From: Conidiobolus incongruus B7586
Taxonomy: Eukaryota > Entomophthoromycota > Entomophthoromycetes > Entomophthorales > Conidiobolaceae
Length of the DNA: 21,823 nucleotides
Direction: 5' to 3'
NCBI GenBank assembly: GCA_000697335.1
Contig: JNEM01016367.1
Span: 1-21,823, forward strand
Shown here piece after piece: positions 1 through 10,088 of the stretch. Made by a program: the position numbers and the translations under genes. The notes under the pieces were generated by a model. It made no database searches. It saw nothing but the letters and a program-made list of their open reading frames with translations, and had not been told where the DNA came from. Positions within the stretch are counted from its first letter, which is position 1. Each line of letters starts with the position of its first letter.

Positions 1-1172
1 TTTTGTTATATTTTTAATAAAGATTTAATATTTAAAAATTAATTTTTTTATTAAAAACTAAAATTTAATATTTCACAAACTAATTAAATTTTTTTATAGA
101 AATTTTTTATCTTATAAGCTAGTTTTTTAATTACCTAAAACAATTATAATTATATAAGTTATAATTTAAAAAATATATTAGATATAATAATTTTTTCTAG
201 TTATTTTTAATTAGAAAGTTTTTTATAAGTTTAAATTAATATATTTTATAATTATTATATAAAATAATAAGTTTTCTCAAATTATATTAAGAATACTAAT
301 TTAAATTAGTTTTATTTAAAAAAAATATAAAGTTTATTATTAATTAATTTTGTTTTAAAAACTAAATAAAAATAATATATACTATTATAATTTATTATAA
401 TAATTAATATTAACTTATTAATAAAGTATTTATTTAAAGGAATTTTTAAAGAAGGTTAATTTAATTTAATCTAACACTTTGATTTATATTTTAATAAAAG
501 ATTATATAAAAAACTTAAGATTTATTAATTATAATAATTTATTATAAAAACTTTAATTTCTAGTTATATTTTAGTAAATTTTATTTAACAATAGTTACTC
601 TAGTTTTTTTAAGTTTTAGTTAAATTATAAGGTATTTATTTTATATTTTTATTAATTAATTTTAATTTAAGCTTTAATATATATAAAATATTTGTGTAAC
701 TAATATTAAAATATTTTAATAATTCTTTAATTAAAATAAAAAGGTATTTTTTAATATGTTTTTTTATTTTATTAATAATTAAAAAATTAATAATTAAAAT
801 TAATCTTTTAAATTTTAATAGGTTTTAGATAGTTTTTTTCTTAACTTTAAAATAATTTACCTAGTAATAAATTGTTAATTTAAATAATGTTTTATTATTA
901 AAAGCTGTTTATAAATTTTAAATAATTTTAAAGGATTTATAATTAAGTTTTATTAATACTAAAATAAAAAACTTTTAATGGTTATTATTTGGTTTAAACA
1001 TAATTAAATTAAACAACTAATTTTAAAAAATAAATTTTTTAATCAAAAAAATTATTATATATATATATAATTCAAAACTATTTATTTTCTTATTTGTTTT
1101 ATATATATTTTTTTATTTGAAACTAATTATATATTTGAAAAATCAAAAATTAAAAAATTTCCCATTTCTTTA
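1..1172 (-). mobile_element. Decayed mariner-like DNA transposon, left copy (continues past window start)
   Basis: Read on the minus strand from about 1172 down to 1, this stretch is collinear with 20981-21823 read on the plus strand. The shared end block (around 1131-1167 here) pairs with 20981-21020, and later landmarks keep the same spacing (931-952 with about 21209-21230; 501-524 with about 21636-21660; 377-407 with about 21750-21782). Base composition is almost pure A/T. From about 770 down to 345 one reading frame can be followed with stop codons but no evident frameshift. It contains blocks like those of mariner transposases: IKKYLFILIKELLK, an IPYNLT-K-QKN-like segment, and KCxIK, where x is a TAG in place of the expected tryptophan. 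The copy is non-functional. The mariner assignment rests on reading motifs by eye; a Tc1-type relative is the main alternative. Confidence 0.6.
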
Positions 1173-1276
1173 ATTTTATGATAATAAATCATTTAAAATT
1201 TTACAATTAATAAATAATAATAATAATACTATTATAAAGATATTTTAGAATTTATTATTGGTTTTTAAAAAATCAA

Positions 1277-2602
1277 TTATAAATCAGATGATTGATAGTG
1301 GCATCTGACATCAGTAATTTCTTTAGTGTCAGCCTTATATTTGAAGTTGATTTCATAGTCACTGGTGTAGGATACAGTGCCATCAACAGATGCAAATGGT
1401 TTACCACCAGCTGAGGACATCATGAAATCAAATCCTCCGGCTACCTTACGGAGATCCTTAGCAAATGGGTTCCCACTTTGTTGAGCTGATCCAGCCTTAC
1501 CTAAGTCTAGGAAGATGGAAGTGAAATTATCGTTCAAACGACCGCCCTTGACGAAGGCCAATTGTTCGGCAGTTTTCTTACATTGCTCTTCTTTGGAATT
1601 GGGAGTTGGGCTTGGGCTTGGTGGTTCAACGGAGGAAGAAGTGATTGGGGATGGCTGAGGAGAAGGTCCTGGGAGGTCTTCATCCTTGTAGTGACATCTA
1701 ACATCGGTAACCTTTCTACCAACTTGACTATAAATGATATTCACTTTGTAATCATCAGTGCGAACAACCATACCAGGGGTGAGTGGGTTGAAAGTCTTGA
1801 TAACGTCATCGCCTATCGCGCTAAATGGAAGTGAGAAACCAGCTGATTCCTTGCGGAGAGATTTAGCAAATGGATTTCCACTTTGTTGAGCTTGACCTGC
1901 TTGTCCAATATCCAAGTTGACACCATCATTTGAATTATTCAAGGTGCCACCTACTATGAATTGCAATTGACTAGCTTTTTTAACACATTCATCCTTCTTA
2001 TTGTCAGGAGTGGGAGTTGGTGAGGTACCAGAAGAAGAGGAAGTAGTGGAAGGAGAAGATCCGGAAACATCATCATTCTTGTAATGACATTTAACATCAA
2101 TAATCGTACTTCCTACTTGGCTGTAGATGAAGTTGATTTCATAATCATCAGTATAAACGACCATACCGGGAGTGAGAGGAGAGAAAGTTTTAATTGGTTT
2201 GCCTCTCACAGCACTAAATGGTAGAGAAAAGCCAGCTGATTCCTTGCGGAGAAGTTTAGCAAAAGGATTGTTGGTACTTTGAGCTTGTCCGGCTTGTCCA
2301 ATATCTAAGTTAACACCATCACCTGCAGCATTTAATGTACCACCTTTAACAAATTGTAATTGATTGGCAGTAGCAATACATTCATCCTTCTTATTGTAAG
2401 GGGTTGGAGAAGGTGGAGAGATTGAAGAGGTGGAAGAGGGAGTTGGAGGAATAGGAGGATTACTTGAAGATGGAATGGGATATTTGGTGCGAATTGGATC
2501 AGGAATGGGACTAGTACCCTCATAAACAACACGGCATTTGTCAGCCGCAAGAGTGGCACCAGTAGAAATTAAAACAGTTATAAATGAAGATAATTTGACC
2601 AT
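1277..2602 (-). CDS. Secreted protein with three tandem two-cysteine repeats and Pro/Ser/Thr linkers
   Basis: This is an intronless 441-residue protein that I do not recognise. Residues 1-19 form a typical signal peptide (MVKL start, hydrophobic core, ending ATLA before ADKC). A proline-rich stretch (about 32-70) leads into three ~100-residue repeats at about 71-178, 202-309 and 336-440. Each repeat opens with a Cys (C75, C206, C341) and closes with a Cys in a CHY motif (C172, C303, C434). The spacings are 97, 97 and 93, so one disulfide per repeat is likely (inference). Shared cores are GGTLN or GGRLN, LDIGQAGQAQ (LDLGKAGSAQ in the third), NPFAK-LRK and DVRCHY or DVKCHY. Repeats 1 and 2 are much closer to each other than to repeat 3. 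The linkers (about 179-201, 310-335) are Ser/Pro/Thr-rich and probably O-glycosylated. There is no membrane anchor or GPI-like tail. The ATG sits directly before the signal peptide, and composition is clearly richer in G/C than the flanks. It may be an extracellular or cell-wall protein; catalysis is not evident. Confidence 0.9.
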   Translation of the reverse strand: MVKLSSFITVLISTGATLAADKCRVVYEGTSPIPDPIRTKYPIPSSSNPPIPPTPSSTSSISPPSPTPYNKKDECIATANQLQFVKGGTLNAAGDGVNLDIGQAGQAQSTNNPFAKLLRKESAGFSLPFSAVRGKPIKTFSPLTPGMVVYTDDYEINFIYSQVGSTIIDVKCHYKNDDVSGSSPSTTSSSSGTSPTPTPDNKKDECVKKASQLQFIVGGTLNNSNDGVNLDIGQAGQAQQSGNPFAKSLRKESAGFSLPFSAIGDDVIKTFNPLTPGMVVRTDDYKVNIIYSQVGRKVTDVRCHYKDEDLPGPSPQPSPITSSSVEPPSPSPTPNSKEEQCKKTAEQLAFVKGGRLNDNFTSIFLDLGKAGSAQQSGNPFAKDLRKVAGGFDFMMSSAGGKPFASVDGTVSYTSDYEINFKYKADTKEITDVRCHYQSSDL

Positions 2603-2664
2603 TTTGAATCGAGATTAAAATTAGGATATATGTTCTACGATCAATGTGTTAACTTTGTACTCAA

Positions 2665-2670
2665 TTTATA
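2665..2670 (-). promoter_or_regulatory. Possible TATA box of the secreted-protein gene
   Basis: On the minus strand this reads TATAAA, about 63 nt upstream of the ATG at 2602. The flanks are slightly less AT-rich than the desert beyond. In DNA this AT-rich such a match occurs often by chance, so support is weak. Confidence 0.3.
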
Positions 2671-5600
2671 TTAACTCTGTATAATTAATTGGGTTTTAGT
2701 CCATTATGCAAATTTTTAAAGTGATCATGCTATAGTTTATATTTCCAAATTTATCATGGCATGCTTCACTTTCAATCCATTCCATGAGACAGTTTTTCAG
2801 GTATTTTAATTGATTTGAAAATAATAATAATAATATAACCACCAGACACAATAAAAACCTCCTAATGGATAAGCTTATATGAAAGAAAAGTATAAAGTTA
2901 TACCCTTTTCTTTTATTTCCAACTTGAGTAATAATAATATTCAAAGTTCATAAATATAGCAATTATTTTGTAGTTTAATGTTTATTACTAAATATATTTT
3001 TAATTATAAAATTGAATTTTGAATAGTAATAAAAAAAATAATGCTAAAAAATTAGTGAAGAAATGATTCCATTTTAATAATATTACTTTTGAATTCAATT
3101 CAAGCTTGAGAGGATGATGCAATTGAATTTGTTTGTGGATGTAATTTGTTAATTAGATTGTACATAAATTTTGCCTGAATTTGGATATAATTGATCAATA
3201 TATGTTTCAGTATAAACACTTGTCTGAAAATTATTTTTAACATATATCTTTAACACAGTTTCTCTACTGCTCAAATTGTAAAAATCACTTATTTAATTAT
3301 TTTAATGAAAATTTTTTTATTGAAAATAACTAGTAACTTATATTTTAATAGTACTCATATTCTTTTCTACTAACAATGTTTCATTCTTTAGTTTAGACTA
3401 ACAAATAATACCTCATTACTCAATTAATTTCAATTATGTTTGCATTGCTAGATTTTGTATCCGTTAAATCAATAAAGGCTAAAATCAATCAAAACATTAT
3501 AAATTCATATATTGTAGTTAAAAATATCCTTCCAATATAGACATAATATATTACTTTATATTGAATATAATTAACCTAACTTTTTTATAACTTAGGGCGA
3601 ATAATCCATGTGAAAACATTTATAAATATTAGATATAATATAATGTAAATATTTTTGAATTATAATTTATTTTGATTAAAATTTTTATTTATTAAAATTT
3701 AAATTTTAAGAATTAGAAAAATTTATTATTATTAATTATTATTCAAAAAAATAAAATGATTTTAAGATCCATTTAATAAAGTCAGACTAGTATTCACAAA
3801 TTGAGGCTTGTCAAATACATTTTCACAATTAATTATCATTAAATCAATTTATTTTAATATTCACCAGCAAAGACACTATATTCAAATAGAGAGTTAATGA
3901 TGCGTAAATAAAGGTTTATGTTTAGGTATTTGGCCAATGTACAGAAACTTAATCAGACCAAGCATGGTTTGATGACATTACATAACTAATTAAAATGTTA
4001 TAATGAGTTAGTATGATAATTGAACTTAATTTATCAATAAAACTAAAATATCTGAAATTTCTGATGCAACTATAATTAAAAGTTTTATAATTTATTTCCT
4101 CTGTTCCTTAATAAACAATAATATTTTAAAATGTATTCAAATAAAAATTAATCATCCATATATACATATATACTAATTTGAATATTTAATAAATTATATT
4201 ATAATTTCTTTCCTTATAAGCCTGAAAATTACTTGCAAAATTAATAAAAATTTTAAATATCAATTTGGAAATTTAACATATTATATTCAAATATGTTATT
4301 GATACAGTTAACATTTTGCTTAAATTTTGCAATATATTCAATATAACTATTTATTTTGAAATATAGAACATGATTTTGATGAAACCACTTAACAATTGGT
4401 TATATTTTTAAGTTTTATTTTAATCACTTAGTTTTAATTCAATATATCAGTTTGTGAATGTAATAATTATAAATAATATATTCGAGATTAGATACTGACA
4501 CAGGAATTTTAAAAATTATGAATAAATTGCAAATATATTTGATTTGATATGTTGTTCATAAGCGCTTGTCATGAATATAACTCTATATCTAATCAAGAGA
4601 ACCAATGCAAAATCCATCTGAAATTTGACCTTAAACTAAAAACCTAGGATGTACATTTTCACTCACTTTATTTTTGATGTCATGAACAATATCAAAGATC
4701 TTATAATGCAAAACATTAACATTAAATGTAACTATTATAATTAGATTATATCTGATATATAATTTTTCAAATCTACTTTAGTCAGATATTGTGTTAAATT
4801 ATTATCCATATTTCAATTTCAATTTAACAGTCAATGTTATTAGATAATTAATCTGAGATTAATAAATCTTTTATACATTACCATTTTTAATATGATATAG
4901 CATATGGTATAATAAATTCAATTTTTATCCGTATCAAATTTGAAGATAATTAAAAATTAAGAATTACAACTTTATCAATCTTAGATATTTGAAAGTGTTC
5001 ATTAAATAAATAACTACATATGCTATATACCATTATTAAGCTCTGCAATATTGGTAATTTGTCAAAATAATTAAGAGTAAAATCTAAAAATATATAATAT
5101 ATTGACTAAGCTATTTATTTAGCAAATTTAATAGCAATACTAAAAAAATCAAATATTTTAAATAATTTAATATAATTATATTTATCTATAATTCTAAATA
5201 GTATAATTGGTAAATTATATTTCATTAGGATATGAATACTTATCACCATCAAGATATTTTTGCATTTAATTATTCTGTTAATTTATATTACTTAGAGTTA
5301 CAATAGAATAATTAAAAACATAAAATATTTCAGTTAAAGTGATTTATTTTATTAAAATTATTAATTTTACATCTCATTATTATTTTCTTAATCCATATAT
5401 TGTCGTTATCTTAATATTTAAAAATATCTTGACAATCATTTTAGGATATGATAAAAGTAATACCATTAATTAATCAATTATCCAGATTAATTAGACAAAG
5501 GTTCTAAATAATAATAAATCAAAAGAATACTGTAGATTTAGAATTTTACCTTTAAAAGATTCTAATATCTTAATTAATAAAATGCTAACTTTATATCTCG

Positions 5601-6040
5601 ATTTTTATCAATGATTCACTATTCTAAAAGGTATTAAACTTATAAAATCAAAAAATTATTAACCATTTACAATACATAATAAAATAGTAATAATAATAAT
5701 AATTTGTCAGATGTAAATAAGTACAATGATATGAACATCAATTATAATAAATATTTCAAAAAAATATATTGATTGAAATGATAATATAAACTTAATGTCA
5801 CTATTAAACTTGCTTAAATTTCTAAAACAAATTAAAAGAAAATTGAGATCAATTATATTATATCTTACAAAAAACTTTATAATTAATCAAATATGAATTC
5901 CAGAAACAGAATTGAGTAGCTATAATTTATCCATCAAGGATTCAAACAATTAAGAAACACAAATTATTTCAAAAAAACTGATAATACTTTTAATATTAGT
6001 CAAAATAAACAAATTCATTAAGCACTATTTCAATATTATC
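2671..6040. other. Long AT-rich intergenic desert
   Basis: About 3.4 kb with no convincing coding signal on either strand. Short open frames such as the one at 2696-2944 (-) have low-complexity composition and no recognisable domain. I see no tRNA, no clear inverted or direct repeats, and no match to the mariner copies at the window ends. Confidence 0.6.
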
Positions 6041-6280
6041 ACGAGTCAGGAGACTCCTCCCCTACTAAAAAGACGACGAGCTCGATCTGGGTCTTCCCAG
6101 CTATTTGCCTTAAACCAATAAACTCCCTCTCCCTAACAGTTACCTGGAATTTCCCAGATCTCTCTCTCTTGTATTTGAATTAACCCGAACACTGCATTCC
6201 CAACTCATGTTAATACTTTATCTGTATTCCAAAATTAACATGTGTGAATATGAAATGGTCGGGTAAACCTTAATCAATAA
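6041..6280. other. GC-richer block with nested inverted repeats upstream of COQ3
   Basis: This ~240 bp block is visibly richer in G/C than its surroundings and holds several inverted repeats: AGGAGACTCCT (6048-6058); CTGGG-tctt-CCCAG (6087-6100); CATGTTAAT (6206-6214) with its exact complement ATTAACATG (6234-6242); and outside that pair ACCCGA (6183-6188) with TCGGGT (6259-6264). The last two pairs nest into one long hairpin. Pyrimidine-rich runs lie at about 6121-6170. It begins about 590 bp before the COQ3 ATG. It could be a promoter or 5' leader of COQ3, a small structured RNA gene, or a small non-autonomous element. I cannot choose between these, and I see no tRNA A/B-box pair or snRNA signature. 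Confidence 0.5.
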
Positions 6281-6353
6281 CCCCAATAACAATGAGAAAA
6301 TTACATTCAAACATTTAATTAAGCAAATTCAAAAAATATATATATAATTAATT

Positions 6354-6356
<3 letters not shown>

Positions 6357-6384
<28 letters not shown>
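6357..6384. repeat. (TA)n microsatellite
   Basis: An uninterrupted run of about 14 TA units lies between the GC-richer block and the COQ3 start. Such runs are common in AT-rich fungal intergenic DNA. Confidence 0.9.
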
Positions 6385-6388
<4 letters not shown>

Positions 6389-6631
6389 AATCGTCACAAT
6401 TAGCTAATATAATTTGAATTATATTAATATTTCATTATTTTATTTTATTAATTTATATTAATATATTTTTTTTAATAATATTAATCTATTTATTAAAATC
6501 CCATAATTAATTAATAATTTAGTGGTCATTATAAATTAAAGTATAAATAAAATTCTGAATTAATTAAAAAAAATTTATATATATCTACATTTATTTATAT
6601 CAAATAATTGATAAATATTAAATAATTAATA

Positions 6632-7727
6632 ATGAATCAATTAAGATCCTTAAAAACTTTAAGTAAAATAGTATATAATACTAATAGAAATTTTTTTAAA
6701 TGTTATACTACTACTTCCAATTCAACTTCATTCAATACCTTCAACACCAATACCAATACCAATTTCAACAAAACTGTAAATAATGAAGAAATAGAAAAAT
6801 TCAAAAAGATCAGTGAGACTTGGTGGGATGCTAAGGGTCCTTTCGAAATGTTGCACTTAATGAATCCCTGTCGCATTGAGTTTGTACTCAATCAGACTAT
6901 TTTACATCAAAAATCTAATAAGAATGTGTTTAAAGATTTAAAAATTTTGGATGTAGGCTGTGGTGGCGGATTGGTATCTGAGGTAATTGATATATGAATA
7001 ATTCATAATTGTTATGACTGATTAGGGATTTAGGCATTGGCTAGATTAGGAGCTCAAGTCACCGGTATCGATGCAGGAGATCACAATATTCAAATTGCTA
7101 AATTGCATCAGGCTAAAGATCCCCAAATTGCTGAAGAAACAAATTTGTTGAAATATAGAGCTATGACTACTGGTACTTCATACCATCAATATAAATTATT
7201 AATATCTAATTAATAATATTATTACAGATCAGTTGATTTCTGAAGGCTATGCTAATCAATTTGATATCGTATGTTGTTTCGAAGTAATTGAACATGTTGA
7301 CAATACTGATCACTTTATGAAATCTTTAACCCAATTAATTAAAGTATTATACACATATTCATTTATATTGTATTTATATTAACTCAGTTAAATTTAGCCT
7401 GGAGGTCAATTATTTATGTCTACCATTAACCGTACTCCCAAAGCCTTTTTATCAACCATCGTCATTGCTGAATACTTGTTAAAATTCGTGCCACCTGGCA
7501 CTCACGACTTTAGCAAATACATTACACCCGACGAATTGAAGCACCTGTTAAGCTCCAACGGTCTTGAAATTGGTTTAATGAATGACATTGTATACAATCC
7601 TATCAGCCACCAATTTTCACTAGAGAGTGTCATACCACTCTATCCACTTCATCTCATCCCCATCATTGGCAAACAGTTGACAGACCCTATGAACTATATT
7701 ATTCAAGCCAAAAAACCTTTAAATTAA
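6632..7727 (+). CDS. COQ3: Ubiquinone biosynthesis O-methyltransferase (COQ3/UbiG family), mitochondrial
   Basis: This is a SAM-dependent O-methyltransferase that methylates ring hydroxyls during coenzyme Q synthesis, in the mitochondrial matrix as part of the CoQ complex. Four exons join in frame: 6632-6982, 7034-7172, 7228-7343 and 7398-7727, giving 311 residues. The introns are 51, 55 and 54 nt, GT-AG, with TAG, CAG and TAG ends. Residues 1-45 are rich in Arg/Lys/Asn/Thr with almost no acidic residues, which fits a targeting presequence. The family signature WWDAKGPFEMLHLMNP is at about 64-79, the SAM motif LDVGCGGGLVSE at 106-117 crosses the first junction into ALARLGAQVTGIDA, the acidic motif FDIVCCFEVIEHVD is at 175-188, and KPGGQLFMSTINRTPKA follows the last junction. 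Length matches fungal COQ3. A (TA)n run and a GC-richer block lie upstream. No defect is seen. Confidence 0.95.
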
Positions 7728-7973
7728 AATTATATTTATTGAATTTGATATTTTTAATTATTAAATAATTTAAAATAAAATTAATATATTGTTAAATTAA
7801 TAAATTAGAAAAGAAACATGTAATTATTATTATTTAGATAATATAATTAATATGTATATTATTGATTTTATTCAATAATTATCTATTTGATTCATAGTTA
7901 AATATCTTATACCTTGTACGTATCAATTTCCCAATGTTCTAAAACTTTCAACTAAACCATATTTTGATACAAT

Positions 7974-9801
7974 CTACAATAATATTAAATATCTTATTAC
8001 TTTAGTTAATTTAAATGAATTCAAATTCATTATCAGTTTTATGAATTGATGTTTATCTTTAATTATAATTTTAAAATTGAAATACATAGAGATATACTTC
8101 AATGGCAGTTGGGGATATTGAAGAGGGGATTGAATGGAGAAATGGTTGTGTTGATATTCTATTGGCTCTAAATTTGTATTACACTTTTCCCAATTGACCG
8201 TCAGCTGAATTACAGTGGATTCTATAATTATTGGATGTTCGTCTAAGTTGATTTGGAACATAAGGAATTGAGAGTGGGTAATAAAATGAAAGGATCGGAT
8301 TCTTCCTCGTTTTGAGTACTCGTTTCAGTGGATTGAACGCTTAGAGTCAAGGGGCAATCTTTGTAATAAGCAATAAAACTAATGAACTTAATAGGATACT
8401 TGTAAATATTGGTCAATTCAATGCGATACCACCAATTGTTGCAACTCGTTTGATATGCTTCTAATACTTTGAAGTTTAGCATAATATCGAATGAAGAGAG
8501 ATTGAGTGTGTGTTGATAATGAGATCCCAAATGATTCGAGTTCCAATCTAATTGAACCAATTTGCGACAATTGCTATTAGTATGACTATCTTCAGTAGTA
8601 GAGGTATTCAAGTCCTTAACAAGATCCAAGTTAAACCAATTCTTATAATGAAATAAGTGCAATTGGTTTATCAATAATAATTTTTTAGTTTCTATCTTGT
8701 TTTTCAATTTTGTTAAATTGGGTTGTAATTGGCTGATGTTGGGTTGGAGTTGACCTAAGAGCATTACACCTTCTGCTTCTTCAATATCGCTTATAGTATT
8801 AAATTGCACTAATTGCTGGTCAGCTATGATTAATTCGCCCGCATTGTTTAGTTGAAGCGAAACGAATCAATATCCCTCCCCTGTTAAGTCGAAATACCAT
8901 AAAACGCCCAATTGGATCTATTGTTTTGTATTAAAATTAAAATATTAATCAATACCGTTGATATCGGTCAATATGAACAGCTTATTAAAATGGTTCAAGC
9001 ATGATACACTAAAAAATATATCAATCTATTATTAATTAAATCAAATTAATATATTTACCACTTAATTTCAATTTCATTCAATTCATTTTTAAAGTTAATA
9101 TTCAAACATAATTTATCATCAACCAATTTCAAATAATTCAACTGATTAATAACTAATTCCCCACTATACCAACTATCCAATAAATAAAAATCTTGCAAAA
9201 TTGCCATCCCTTATTAATTCCAAGTTTTGTGAATTTAGTTTAAGGGTATAAGTTTTGAAATTAGAATTGAGTATGATCATTAAATCATGATTGGGTTGTA
9301 ATAGATCTAGTAATTTGTATGGAGGATCTTTCGCGATTAAATATTCTTTGGGGTTTTAAAATATTCAGATTTGATTGAATTATTGAAGAATTCATTGAAC
9401 TGAAAAATATGAAATTGAACGTAGTATTAACGCAGTAATCTGATCTGGCTTGATAGATTATTAATTATTATTAATATTATTGATGGGTCGTCCAATCCTT
9501 ACCAATATGTTGCAAAATACTCAAATTAATAATATCTAACTTGAAAATATTATTTAACGTTATAGATTACAATGAATCTTCATTAGAGTTAATGAGCTTT
9601 AAATCTCCTATGGAATCATTACCAAATTCTAATATTGTTAATATTGGCTCAAGTTTATAAATCAATTTACATTATATTCTGTGTATAAAATATTAATGAA
9701 TTGTAAAGTATAAATCAAGGTGTAAATTGAATACTCAGTAGCATGGTATCTACAAGGAAAGTATCCTCTAACAAATGATCGTATATTCGTATTGTATTCA
9801 T
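7974..9801 (-). pseudogene. Decaying multi-exon gene of unknown family
   Basis: Codon-like sequence runs almost continuously on the minus strand but cannot be read through. It seems to start at ATG 9801 (MNTIRIYDHLLEDTFLVDTM). Pieces follow: KLEPILTILEFGND (about 9640-9600), LNNIFKLDIINLSILQHI (ending 9503), KEYLIAKDPPYKLLDLLQPN (about 9345-9285), FYLLDSWYSGELVINQ (about 9200-9140), QFNTISDIEEAEGVMLLGQL and a long open piece (8809-8243), then EHPIIIESTVIQLTVNWE to 7974. Plausible GT-AG introns are at 9445-9502 (58 nt) and 9009-9058 (50 nt); a third at 8918-8955 (38 nt) is doubtful. Even so, I count about two in-frame stops (near 9570; TGA near 8863) and roughly three to five frame changes. 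Hydrophobic beta-strand-like segments might suggest a propeller or Ig-like fold, but I cannot name the family. Alternatives are assembly indels in a live gene or introns I have missed. Confidence 0.6.
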
Positions 9802-10088
9802 AGTACAATGATTAATATTTTAACTAATTTTAACCCACTCAAAAGTCAAAACTCTTTAGAATAATCTCGTATTACTAATTCTAATTTATTATTTGATAAT
9901 AAATAATTCTTTAATAATACAATTTCATTATTATATTTTAAACAACTAATATTAGATTGATCATTATTGAAAGGTTTTAACCATTAAAACTGATAATAAT
10001 TTAATAAATGCATTTAATCATTAAAAAGTCAATGTCAACCTATTTAAATATTCATTTAATAATCCAAAATTTATTATGGGATTTTGTC

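Noticed and set aside
1562-1834. Open frame on the plus strand across the secreted-protein gene
   Set aside because: It is the antisense shadow of a strongly supported gene; its composition and lack of any domain do not suggest coding.
2696-2944. Small minus-strand open frame upstream of the secreted-protein gene
   Set aside because: Hydrophobic low-complexity translation typical of AT-rich DNA, with no support from motifs or context.
6041-6280. tRNA or spliceosomal RNA gene in the GC-richer block
   Set aside because: No cloverleaf with A and B boxes, and no U1-U6 signature sequence could be found on either strand; only generic hairpins are visible.
8243-8259. A 17-nt GT...AG segment (minus strand) whose removal would restore the frame in the broken gene
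   Set aside because: It restores frame exactly, but every confident intron here is at least 49 nt and 17 nt is too short for a fungal spliceosome. One time in three such a segment would fit by chance.
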